Below are positions 31,867 through 39,356 of a stretch of 39,502 nt of DNA, piece by piece. The position numbers and the translations under genes are program-made. This stretch comes from Clostridia bacterium (GTDB taxonomy: Bacteria > Bacillota > Clostridia > Oscillospirales > Acutalibacteraceae). Each line of letters begins with the position of its first letter. Position 1 is the stretch's first letter. Under the pieces are notes generated by a model. That model ran no database searches. It was given only the letters and a program-made list of their open reading frames with translations, and was not told the DNA's origin. The stretch is taken from assembly GCA_017555765.1 (NCBI GenBank), contig JAFZFT010000015.1:1-39502 (forward strand), written 5' to 3'.

Positions 31867-31880
31867 AGTGAAGAGTGAAG
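31867..31880. repeat. Two-unit heptamer repeat
   Basis: AGTGAAG occurs twice in tandem just after the GGGATTA array. Confidence 0.6.
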
Positions 31881-31894
31881 AAGTAAATAAAAAC

Positions 31895-31918
31895 AAGGCA
31901 GAGGATGAACTCTGCCTT
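31895..31918 (-). terminator. Terminator of the NahK-like kinase gene
   Basis: AAGGCAGAG (31895-31903) pairs with CTCTGCCTT (31910-31918). Read on the minus strand it is followed by GTTTTTATTT. Confidence 0.85.
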
Positions 31919-31925
31919 TAGCTTT

Positions 31926-33032
31926 TTACTTTGTATACTTTGCCTTGCAGTCCATAACGATTGCTTCCATCTTATCCATATTCTCTTCCATGGTTTCGAT
32001 GAGTCTGAACTGGTTTCTTGCTCTTACAAGGTTGTGTCCCTCGTAGGCAGTACGGAAATAAACGTCGCCGTTGAGATAGTCTGTAAGGAAGCGCATACCG
32101 CACTCAAAGGTCATAAGCTTTGCACCGAAGGCAAGGTTTTCGATTTCCTTATCGTTGAGGCTTTCTGCAGTTTCGGAAAGATATCCGTCGGTGTAGCCTG
32201 CGAAAAGGTCAAGGTCAACATATATCTTCTCAAGGTCGGTTTCGTCTTCCTTTGCTGAATTTGCACCTGAGCGGATGCTGTCACCGAAATCGTAAAGTGA
32301 AAGTCCGGGCATAATGGTGTCAAGGTCAATTACGCAGATGCTTTCGTCAAGCTCATCGTCGAAAAGTACGTTATTGAGCTTGGTGTCATTATGAGTAACT
32401 CTCAAGGGAAGCTCGCCCTTTGCGAGAAGGTCTGTAAGACGGTGTGTGTCTGCCTCTCTTGCAGTAACAAAGGCGATTTCCTTCTCAACCTCTGCTCTTC
32501 TGCCCGCAGTATCCTTTTCAACTGCTTCAAGGAAGTCTCTGTATCTTGAGGGGGTATTGTGGAAGTTTACGATTGTCTCGTAAAGTGTATCTGCGGGATA
32601 ATCGGCAAGAAGCTTCATAAATCTGCCGAAGGATTTACCCGCACTTCTGAGTGTATCCGCCGATTCAGCCTTGTTGTAGGTGTGAGCACGGTCAACGTAG
32701 ACGTACATACGCCATGCACCGCCCTCTGCATCCTTATGCCAGTACTTTCCGTCCTCGCAGGGAATAAACTTGAGTGTTTCTCTTGCGGGATTTCCGCCTG
32801 CCTTTTCTATCTTTTCGGAAAGGTGCTTCGTTACACCGACAATGTTATGCATAAGTCCATCGGGATTTTTGAAAACAAAGGTATTTATCTTCTGCAGAAT
32901 GTATTTCTCACCCGCATCGGTAGTTACAATATATGTAGCGTTGATAAGACCTGCAGTAAGCTGCTCAACTGATGAGATTTCTCCCTTTCTGCCAAAGGCT
33001 GAAAATGCCTCTCTGATTTCATTTGTAAGCAT
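31926..33032 (-). CDS. Phosphotransferase of the APH family, N-acetylhexosamine 1-kinase-like
   Basis: The 368-residue protein has the aminoglycoside-phosphotransferase fold. The catalytic loop is RVTHNDTKLNNVLFD and the metal-binding segment is CVIDLDTIMPGLSLYDFGDSIR, wording very close to N-acetylhexosamine 1-kinase (NahK), which phosphorylates GlcNAc or GalNAc at C1 in the lacto-N-biose pathway. The N-terminal lobe has LTAGLINATYIV and YILQKIN. No phosphorylase or sugar-nucleotide genes are beside it, so the sugar is not certain. It is transcribed alone between two terminators. Confidence 0.8.
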   Translation of the reverse strand: MLTNEIREAFSAFGRKGEISSVEQLTAGLINATYIVTTDAGEKYILQKINTFVFKNPDGLMHNIVGVTKHLSEKIEKAGGNPARETLKFIPCEDGKYWHKDAEGGAWRMYVYVDRAHTYNKAESADTLRSAGKSFGRFMKLLADYPADTLYETIVNFHNTPSRYRDFLEAVEKDTAGRRAEVEKEIAFVTAREADTHRLTDLLAKGELPLRVTHNDTKLNNVLFDDELDESICVIDLDTIMPGLSLYDFGDSIRSGANSAKEDETDLEKIYVDLDLFAGYTDGYLSETAESLNDKEIENLAFGAKLMTFECGMRFLTDYLNGDVYFRTAYEGHNLVRARNQFRLIETMEENMDKMEAIVMDCKAKYTK

Positions 33033-33052
33033 AATTTTTCCTTCTTTCTTTT

Positions 33053-33065
33053 GTACTGACAGTAC
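33053..33065. promoter_or_regulatory. Palindrome in the kinase leader, possible operator
   Basis: GTACTG-A-CAGTAC is a perfect 13-base palindrome 21 bases before the kinase start. It could be bound by one of the TetR proteins encoded just upstream. Confidence 0.4.
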
Positions 33066-33132
33066 TTTTTTACTCTAACTTTTTTATTTTAACATATACG
33101 ACAGATTTTTACAATATATTTCTATATAAAAA

Positions 33133-33157
33133 ACTGTCAGGAGTGAAGCCTGACAGT
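33133..33157 (-). terminator. Terminator of the TetR pair
   Basis: ACTGTCAGG (33133-33141) and CCTGACAGT (33149-33157) form a perfect stem; the minus-strand reading continues into a T run. Confidence 0.9.
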
Positions 33158-33165
33158 CTCACTGT

Positions 33166-33708
33166 TTACTTTTTGAATCGCTCGCACAAGGTTTTGTAGT
33201 ATGAGCGACAGTTTCTCATATCACTTCTGAAGGAGGTCTCATCGTAATTGATAAGTCCCATAATGAGGATAATAAGGTAGCCTCTTGAGAAAAGGTCAAT
33301 CTCATCGCGGTAGTTTTCCCACGCGTACTCCGTAAAGGGTGAGTTACTTTCCTCGGGTACGTAATAAACACGCGAAAGAGTCGCATAGGTGAGATAATTG
33401 GAGCCGCTGAGCATACTTTCCAATATCTTGACCTCGTAATCGTTAAAAAGAAGATTTTCCCTCTTGAGAAGCTTCGGAAAATCGGCATCACTGCAACACA
33501 TAAGCTCTTTAGCCTGAGCATAAACCTGCAGAATTATATATTTTCCTACAGCTTCGATGTATTCATCTATATCCTTATAGTAAATATAGAAGGTTGCTCT
33601 TGAGACATCTGCCTTTTTGCAAAGGTCGGTAACGGTGATTTTTTCCGCATTTCTGGAAATAAGCTTACCGTAAGCTATGCGCAGCTTGCGCTCGGTGGAC
33701 TCATTCAT
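33166..33708 (-). CDS. TetR-family regulator (second of pair)
   Basis: The 180-residue protein has a TetR helix-turn-helix at the N-terminus: KLISRNAEKITVTDLCKKADVSRATFYIYYKDIDEYI. The ligand domain is divergent, as usual, and no ligand can be inferred. The ATG at 33708 follows GGGGGAGAG and overlaps the end of the preceding TetR gene by 8 bases; the frame extends 17 codons further but that start is unlikely. Expression is probably coupled to its partner. Confidence 0.88.
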   Translation of the reverse strand: MNESTERKLRIAYGKLISRNAEKITVTDLCKKADVSRATFYIYYKDIDEYIEAVGKYIILQVYAQAKELMCCSDADFPKLLKRENLLFNDYEVKILESMLSGSNYLTYATLSRVYYVPEESNSPFTEYAWENYRDEIDLFSRGYLIILIMGLINYDETSFRSDMRNCRSYYKTLCERFKK

Positions 33709-34243
33709 TTCTCTCCCCCGCTTTCTGTGCCTCAAGCAATATTTTTTTATACATCTCAAGGTATCGGCTATGAAACTCGGTGCCGTCCATAAGTGTCTTT
33801 ATATAGGTAGCAATACCTGAAAACAGTACGAATTTAACTGCAAAAAATTCACTCTCGCTAAGGTCGGTATTATACTTATTGATAGTTGAAAATGACCTTT
33901 TTATCACTATCTCAAAGAATTCCTTGCCGCCGTTTTCACCGCTCAGAAGCTTTATATACTCCTTCTGACTGTCAAGCTTCTGGCAGAAAACGCTGAAAAG
34001 CTCGGCACTGCTGATTGAATGGTTTGAGAAAACCACTGCAAGCTCCGCTACGATTTTATCTGCAATAGCAACCGAAATTTTATCGTACATATCGTAGACG
34101 TCGGTATAGTATCTGTAAAAGGTTGTTCTGCTTAAAGAGGCTTCGGCAACAATTTCAGCAACGGTAATTTTAGCATAGTTTTTAGTTTCAAGAAGCTTAA
34201 AAAATGCCTGAATAAGCTTTATATCCGCACTGCGCTGTCTCAT
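33701..34243 (-). CDS. TetR-family regulator (first of pair)
   Basis: The 180-residue protein has a TetR DNA-binding domain (FFKLLETKNYAKITVAEIVAEASLSRTTFYRYYTDVYDMYDK). It is the same length as the next TetR protein and similar in layout, so the two may be diverged duplicates that act as a heterodimer or on different sites. The start follows AAAAGGAGAGAGG. No transporter or enzyme is divergently encoded; the feo operon upstream and the kinase downstream are the nearest possible targets. Confidence 0.88.
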   Translation of the reverse strand: MRQRSADIKLIQAFFKLLETKNYAKITVAEIVAEASLSRTTFYRYYTDVYDMYDKISVAIADKIVAELAVVFSNHSISSAELFSVFCQKLDSQKEYIKLLSGENGGKEFFEIVIKRSFSTINKYNTDLSESEFFAVKFVLFSGIATYIKTLMDGTEFHSRYLEMYKKILLEAQKAGERNE

Positions 34244-34401
34244 ATACCTCTCTCCTTTTCACTTTAATACATTTTAATAGTAGCAGTTTTTGAAGCATTT
34301 GCAAGTGCTTTTAGACAAAATATATGCATTTGTAACCTTATTCCGGCACTTATTAAAAATTATGAAACAGTGAATTAAAAATTATATAATATATTTGTAA
34401 A

Positions 34402-34434
34402 AAAAGCTGTCGGAACATAAATCCGACAGCTTTT
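34402..34434 (-). terminator. Terminator of the feo operon
   Basis: AAAAGCTGTCGGA (34402-34414) and TCCGACAGCTTTT (34422-34434) form a perfect 13-base stem directly behind the small Cys-rich gene. Confidence 0.93.
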
Positions 34435-34437
34435 GAT

Positions 34438-34593
34438 TTATCTTTTTTGTTCTGCAGAGCTGCATTTACCCTCGCATTGCTTTGCATAAGGGCAGCCTAT
34501 ACATTTTTCTCCCTTGCGCTTTGCCCTTGCAAGATAAAACACAATTCCCGCAACAATAAGGGCAAGAACAAGAATAATAACAATATTTTCCAT
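34438..34593 (-). CDS. FeoB-associated Cys-rich membrane peptide
   Basis: A 51-residue protein begins at the ATG at 34593. It has one membrane helix (about residues 4-22, IVIILVLALIVAGIVFYLA) followed by a basic stretch and KCIGCPYAKQCEGKC, the Cys-rich end of the FeoB-associated protein family (PF12669). It lies 8 bases after feoB in the same direction and ends at the operon terminator. Such peptides are thought to assist FeoB, perhaps by handling ferrous iron; this is not proven. Confidence 0.9.
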   Translation of the reverse strand: MENIVIILVLALIVAGIVFYLARAKRKGEKCIGCPYAKQCEGKCSSAEQKR

Positions 34594-34601
34594 AACAGTC
34601 C

Positions 34602-36620
34602 TTACTTCTTGACTTCAGCCTTTATTCTTCTTTTTGTCTTAAGGATAATACCCGCGATAAAGCCTGCCATAAGTACGACAGCAACAAAGCCGCCGATTGC
34701 CGCACCCTTATTGAGCTCACCGCCGCTTATAAGAGTACCGACAGTGTAAACGGTGTAGGCAACGGTATATCCCACTGCAAGCTGAAGTCCGATACCGCCC
34801 CAAAACCATTTTCTGCTCTTCATTTCGGAATTCATAGCGCCGATTGCCGCAAAGCAAGGCGGTGAATAAAGGTTAAACATAAGGTACGCGAGAGCCGCAA
34901 CTCTTGTAATAGCCATAATACCCGCCGCTTCAGCGCCCGCTCCCTCGATAAGGGAAAGCTCTTCTGTATCAATAAGGTTTTCGAGTCCGACGAAGCACAC
35001 GGCAAGAGTACCGACAACATTTTCCTTGGCGATGAAGCCGGTGATTGCTGCCGCCGCAAGCTGCCAGGAAAGTACACCCACAACGGGAACAAGTATGTAT
35101 GCAAAGGGAGAAGCAACAGATGCGAGGATTGACTCAGAAGCCGATTCGGCAATGGTGAAGCTCCATGTAAAGGACTGCATAAGATGTACTATCATATTGC
35201 AAAGCAGAATAATAGTAGCCGCTTTTACAATGTACGCCCAGCCGCGGCTGCACATAGACAGAAACGCACCCTTGAAGGAGGGTACCTTGTATTCGGGAAG
35301 TTCAATGATGAAATAGGATTTCTTTGCCTTGTGTCCCGTAATTGCGTTGATAAGAAGTGCGCCGAAGAAAACAAGGGCGATACCCGAAAAATACATCAGA
35401 CCGCTGACCCACCAGGCATTGTCGAAGAACATACCCGCAAAAAGTGATATAACGGGAATCTTCGCACCGCAGGGAATGAAGGGGGCAAGCATAACTGTTG
35501 CTCTTCTCTCACGCTCGTCACGTACTGTACGGCTTGCCATAATACCGGGCACGGCACAACCAACAGTGATAACAAAGGGAATAACCGAGCGTCCCGAGAG
35601 TCCCACTCTTTTGAAAATCGGGTCAAGCACCACTGCCGCACGGGACATATATCCGCAATCCTCTAAAAGAGCGATGAGGAAGTACATTATCATTACAAGG
35701 GGAAGGAAGCCTACAACGGCAACAAGTCCGCCGATAACACCGTCAACAAGGATTGAATAAAGAAGAGGGTTTGCTCCATCGAGCATACCGCCTATCCAGC
35801 CCTGAAAGGTCTCAAGAAGAGGTACGAGACCGGGGATAAACTTACCGCCCACCTCCACGCCGTCGGCAATCCATGCTCCGAGGGTTGACTGTGAGATATA
35901 AAAAACGAGGAACATCACAAGAGCAAAAACAGGGATTCCGAGCCACTTATCGGTAAGCACTGCATCTATCTTATCACCGATATTCTTTTCTCTTGTAAGC
36001 ACCTTACGGCTTTCAACCTCTTTTACGATACTGTTTACGAAGCTGAAGCGATCACGGTCTGCCTTTTCAACCTCAGCTCTGTCACCAAGGTCGATATCCT
36101 TCTGTACATAAGGTGGGGTGTGCACCTTGCCTGTCTGCCCGATTGCACCCTCAACAAGCTTCTTAAGACCCTCGGATGAGGTGGAAACAGTTTTCACAAC
36201 AGGACAGCCGAGAAGAAGTGACAGACTCTTCTCGTCGATTGTATTACCCTTCTTAGCACCGATATCACACTTATTAAGGGCGATGATCATAGGAATACCC
36301 AGTTCCATAAGCTGTGTGGTGAAAAAGAGGCTTCGGCTGAGATTGTCAGCGTCAACGATGTTGATTATAACATCGGGATTTTCATTTTTTACATATGTAC
36401 TTGTAACGCTCTCCTCACTTGTAAAGGGAGACATTGAATATGCACCGGGAAGGTCAACCACGGTGATTTTTTCTCCGTGTGAATAAGACCTTTTAAGGGA
36501 GTGCTCCTTTTTATCAACAGTTACACCTGCCCAGTTACCAACCTTCTCATTACTGCCCGTAAGAGCGTTATACATTGTAGTTTTGCCTGAATTGGGGTTG
36601 CCCGCAAGAGCAATTCTCAT
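34602..36620 (-). CDS. feoB: Ferrous iron transporter FeoB
   Basis: The 672-residue protein has an N-terminal GTPase (G1 GNPNSGKTT, G3 DLPGAY, G4 NKCD) and a membrane domain with two gate regions, including VITVGCAVPGIMASRT and YSPPCFAAIGAM, each with the conserved Cys. FeoB imports Fe2+ across the cytoplasmic membrane. The ATG at 36620 follows GGAGGA; a start 15 codons upstream is unlikely. It is preceded by feoA and a copy of the GTTAGC box, and followed by the Cys-rich peptide. Confidence 0.97.
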   Translation of the reverse strand: MRIALAGNPNSGKTTMYNALTGSNEKVGNWAGVTVDKKEHSLKRSYSHGEKITVVDLPGAYSMSPFTSEESVTSTYVKNENPDVIINIVDADNLSRSLFFTTQLMELGIPMIIALNKCDIGAKKGNTIDEKSLSLLLGCPVVKTVSTSSEGLKKLVEGAIGQTGKVHTPPYVQKDIDLGDRAEVEKADRDRFSFVNSIVKEVESRKVLTREKNIGDKIDAVLTDKWLGIPVFALVMFLVFYISQSTLGAWIADGVEVGGKFIPGLVPLLETFQGWIGGMLDGANPLLYSILVDGVIGGLVAVVGFLPLVMIMYFLIALLEDCGYMSRAAVVLDPIFKRVGLSGRSVIPFVITVGCAVPGIMASRTVRDERERRATVMLAPFIPCGAKIPVISLFAGMFFDNAWWVSGLMYFSGIALVFFGALLINAITGHKAKKSYFIIELPEYKVPSFKGAFLSMCSRGWAYIVKAATIILLCNMIVHLMQSFTWSFTIAESASESILASVASPFAYILVPVVGVLSWQLAAAAITGFIAKENVVGTLAVCFVGLENLIDTEELSLIEGAGAEAAGIMAITRVAALAYLMFNLYSPPCFAAIGAMNSEMKSRKWFWGGIGLQLAVGYTVAYTVYTVGTLISGGELNKGAAIGGFVAVVLMAGFIAGIILKTKRRIKAEVKK

Positions 36621-36667
36621 TGATTTTCCTCCTTGTTTCAGAGATTTACAAAGATAAAGGCACAACG

Positions 36668-36683
36668 GTTAGCAGTTACTAAC
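36668..36683. promoter_or_regulatory. GTTAGC-type box between feoA and feoB, imperfect
   Basis: GTTAGCAGTTACTAAC differs from the perfect boxes upstream of feoA by one base in the right half. Flanking G and C extend the symmetry. It may allow feoB to be regulated separately from feoA. Confidence 0.6.
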
Positions 36684-36705
36684 CCTTATGCCGAAAAATA
36701 AAGCA

Positions 36706-36918
36706 TCAGACGATAATAGCCTCTGCAAGAGGTACATCTATACTGTAACGGCCGTCCTTGATTGAAACGATGCAACCGCTTCTGCGCTTTGCTATAACAG
36801 TAATTGTCTCACCGCTGTAGCAACCGAGAGAAAACAGAAAAGAATTAAGCTCACTATCATCTATATTAACATTCTGAATGATATATTCCTTGCCTTCCTT
36901 TGCTTCTCTTAAATTCAT
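36706..36918 (-). CDS. feoA: Ferrous iron transport protein FeoA
   Basis: The 70-residue SH3-like protein has LFSLGCYSGETITVIAKRRSGC and a C-terminal DGRYSIDVPLAEAIIV, the usual FeoA pattern. FeoA binds FeoB and is needed for its activity. The ribosome site (GGCGGTG) is weak and separated from the ATG by a T run. It is the first gene of the feo operon. Confidence 0.93.
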   Translation of the reverse strand: MNLREAKEGKEYIIQNVNIDDSELNSFLFSLGCYSGETITVIAKRRSGCIVSIKDGRYSIDVPLAEAIIV

Positions 36919-36956
36919 AAAAAAAACACCGCCGTAAATTACTTATTTTTATACGA

Positions 36957-36972
36957 GTTAGCCAAAGCTAAC
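36957..36972. promoter_or_regulatory. GTTAGC palindrome, first perfect copy
   Basis: GTTAGC-CAAA-GCTAAC lies in the feoA leader. Such boxes are plausible sites for a DtxR-type iron or manganese repressor, whose known sites contain GTTAGGCTAAC-like cores. Confidence 0.75.
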
Positions 36973-36990
36973 ACCAAGCTTCAAATAACA

Positions 36991-37006
36991 GTTAGCCTTC
37001 GCTAAC
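36991..37006. promoter_or_regulatory. GTTAGC palindrome, second perfect copy at the transcription start
   Basis: GTTAGC-CTTC-GCTAAC lies 10-26 bases after the -10 box of the feoA promoter, where a bound repressor would block transcription. It is 34 bases (centre to centre) from the other perfect copy. Confidence 0.8.
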
Positions 37007-37016
37007 CTACACTGTT

Positions 37017-37045
37017 ATAATATGCTTTTTTTGCCTTTTTGTCAA
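37017..37045 (-). promoter_or_regulatory. Promoter of the feo operon
   Basis: On the minus strand TTGACA (37040-37045), 17 bases and TATTAT (37017-37022), upstream of both perfect GTTAGC boxes. Confidence 0.8.
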
Positions 37046-37195
37046 TAGGTTACGGAAATTTTTTACAGGAGATTTTTACTATTCGGCCCGTTATATTTAT
37101 TTATATGTAAATGATACAAAAAGCTCCTTTTCTTATTGTATTTTTTTAATTAAAATGATAAGATAATAAATATAATAATACTACAAAGGAATGAT

Positions 37196-38422
37196 ATGAT
37201 GAAAATTTCTCTTTCGGATAAAATCTCAATATACGGCAAAGAAATTCATAACCGTGTGCTTTTTCAGCCTATGGAGGGCTGTGACGGTACCGAGGAGGGC
37301 GCAATAGGCGAGCTGACCTTCAGAAGATATATGCGCTTTGTTGAGGGTGCTCCGGGTGTAATCTGGTTTGAGGCTACTGCAGTCTGCAACGAGGGCAGAG
37401 CCAATCCCCGTCAGCTTTACATAAATGAAAATACTCTTGAGAGTTTTAAAAATATTGTCAGCGAAATGAAGGCAAAATCAAAGGCACTTCACGGCTTTGA
37501 GCCCCTTGTTATCGTTCAGCTTACCCATAGCGGAAGATACTGCAAACCCCACGGCACACCCGAGCCGATTATAGCTTACCGTAATTCATTGTGGGAAAAA
37601 GGCAAGGAGGATCAGCCCTTCGTTGTAGCTACCGACGAATACCTTGATAGTATCCCCGCTATGTACAAAAAGGCGGCTCTTCTCGCTCTTGAGGCGGGCT
37701 TTGACGGAATGGATGTCAAGTGCTGTCACGGATATCTTTTCAATGAATTTTTAAGTGCATATAACCGTGAGGGCAGATACGGCGGCTCACTCGAAAACAG
37801 AACAAGACTTTACCTTAACTGCATTGATGCGGTAAAGGAAGCGGTCGGAGACAAGGCATTTGTTACAACAAGACTCAACTCCTGCGACTGTTTCCCCTAC
37901 GGCTACGGATACGGTGTAAACGAAAATGAAGAAATCGACCTTACGGAAACAAAGCAGATTATATCCGCACTTCGTGATAAGGGCATTGAGCTTGTAAATC
38001 TCACTATCGGCAATCCCTATCTTATCCCTCACACAAACAGACCCTATGCGGTGAAGTCCCCCGAAGACGGCAATATCGGTATGAAGAGAGTTTATGATGT
38101 GACAAAGGAAATCACTTCAGCCTTTCCCGATATGAAATTCGTAGTTTCAGCTCTCACCTTCCCCGGTGAGGATGCTATAGAGTACGCCGAAAGGTTACTT
38201 TCCGAGGGTATCGGCGATATTGCGGGCTTCGGCAGAATGACCTTTGCTTATCCCACCTTCTACAAGGATTACCTTGAAAAGGGCACACTCGACAAAAAGA
38301 AAGTCTGCCTTAAGTGCAGTAAATGCTCCGAGCTTATGAGAGCGGGCACTGTTTCGGGATGTGTTATCAAGGACAGCGAGATATATATGCCCTACTATCA
38401 GAAGTATGTGTTGAAGAAATGA
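37196..38422 (+). CDS. NADH:flavin oxidoreductase of the Old Yellow Enzyme family
   Basis: The 408-residue protein is an FMN-binding TIM barrel: NRVLFQPMEG, IVQLTHSGRYC, MDVKCCHGYLFNEFLS, NREGRYGGSLENRTR and IAGFGRMTFAYP. Near the end CLKCSKC and a Cys 12 residues later (SGC) resemble the [4Fe-4S] motif of dienoyl-CoA-reductase-like members. The extra C-terminal NAD/FAD domains of the long enzymes are absent; the partial flavoprotein two genes downstream might serve as a partner. The substrate is unknown. AAAGGA precedes two adjacent ATGs (37196, 37199); either may start. Confidence 0.87.
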   Translation: MMKISLSDKISIYGKEIHNRVLFQPMEGCDGTEEGAIGELTFRRYMRFVEGAPGVIWFEATAVCNEGRANPRQLYINENTLESFKNIVSEMKAKSKALHGFEPLVIVQLTHSGRYCKPHGTPEPIIAYRNSLWEKGKEDQPFVVATDEYLDSIPAMYKKAALLALEAGFDGMDVKCCHGYLFNEFLSAYNREGRYGGSLENRTRLYLNCIDAVKEAVGDKAFVTTRLNSCDCFPYGYGYGVNENEEIDLTETKQIISALRDKGIELVNLTIGNPYLIPHTNRPYAVKSPEDGNIGMKRVYDVTKEITSAFPDMKFVVSALTFPGEDAIEYAERLLSEGIGDIAGFGRMTFAYPTFYKDYLEKGTLDKKKVCLKCSKCSELMRAGTVSGCVIKDSEIYMPYYQKYVLKK

Positions 38423-38594
38423 CACCTCCTCTGCAAGAGGAGGCTGAGATGAGGTATTAAGGTTAACCCCTCAGTCAGCTAACGCTGACAGCTCCCCTGC
38501 GAGAGGAGGCAGGATAAGGGGGGCAAGGGTAACTCCTCCGTCAGCCTGACGGCTGACACCTCCTCTGCGAGAGGAGGCTGAGATAAGGTATTAT
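38423..38594. repeat. Cluster of three CTCCTCTGC-type palindromic repeats
   Basis: Partial copy 1 (38423-38460) starts right at the stop of the oxidoreductase gene, copy 2 is at about 38466-38519 and copy 3 at 38533-38594. Each contains a stem of the type CTCCTCTGCGAGAGGAG, and copies 2 and 3 also have GTCAGC...GCTGAC palindromes. The tails of copies 1 and 3 (ending GAGGTATTA or AAGGTATTA) are nearly identical. I recall this element as common in gut Clostridia genomes. It separates two genes of an apparent operon. Confidence 0.85.
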
Positions 38595-38618
38595 ATTAAA
38601 TATTGTAAGGAGAAAATT

Positions 38619-39356
38619 ATGGTTGCAGTTGTAACAGGAGGAAGCAGAGGCATAGGCAAAGCCATTGCTGAGGCTCTTCTTAAAACAAATTACAGTGTTA
38701 TTATCACTGCAAGAAGCAAAAGTGACGAGGTTGAATCTCTCGAAAAAGAATATAACGGAAAAGTGTTTTTTGTCCCCTGTGATATTTCAAACGAAGAGGA
38801 CAGAAAAAAGCTCTGTACCTTTGTGAAGGAAAGCTTCGGTGCTCTCGACTTACTCGTAAACAATGCAGGTGTGGCGCCCAGAGAAAGAAAGGACATTCTT
38901 GAAATCACTCCGGATGATTTTGACTATCTGACGGATATAAATTTAAAGGGTACCTTTTTTGTAACTCAGGAGCTTACTCCCCTGCTGATAAAAAATGAAA
39001 AATCAAGAATCGTCAACATATCCTCAATGTCCGCATATACCGCATCGGTCAACCGTGGTGAATACTGCATCAGCAAGGCGGGTATTTCAATGATAACAAA
39101 GCTCTTTGCTGCAAGACTTGCTGAGTACGGTGTCAGCGTTATCGAGATAAGACCGGGCATTATCGAAACAGATATGACCTCAAAGGTTAAGGAAAAGTAC
39201 GAAAAGCTTATTGCTGAGGGAATTACACCCATAAACAGAATGGGCAAGCCCGAGGATGTTGCTAAATGTGTTCTTTCCGTTGCCGCAGGAAATATGGATT
39301 TCTGCACGGGCACGGTAATTGACTGTGACGGCGGATTCAATGTGAGGCGCTTATGA
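38619..39356 (+). CDS. Short-chain dehydrogenase/reductase
   Basis: The 245-residue protein is a classical SDR: cofactor motif TGGSRGIG (residues 7-14), NNAGVAP, the catalytic Ser in NISSMSAY, and YCISKAG with Tyr and Lys in YxxxK. The end (GNMDFCTGTVIDCDGGF) resembles 3-oxoacyl-ACP reductase FabG, but the context is not a fatty acid operon. An Arg after the beta-2 strand (TARSKS) suggests NADPH preference. The stop overlaps the next gene's start (ATGA), so the two are coupled. Confidence 0.9.
   Translation: MVAVVTGGSRGIGKAIAEALLKTNYSVIITARSKSDEVESLEKEYNGKVFFVPCDISNEEDRKKLCTFVKESFGALDLLVNNAGVAPRERKDILEITPDDFDYLTDINLKGTFFVTQELTPLLIKNEKSRIVNISSMSAYTASVNRGEYCISKAGISMITKLFAARLAEYGVSVIEIRPGIIETDMTSKVKEKYEKLIAEGITPINRMGKPEDVAKCVLSVAAGNMDFCTGTVIDCDGGFNVRRL

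Noticed and set aside
38423..38594. The repeats behind the Old Yellow Enzyme gene as ordinary terminators
   Set aside because: The stems are not followed by T runs and similar tails recur, so they look like dispersed repeats.
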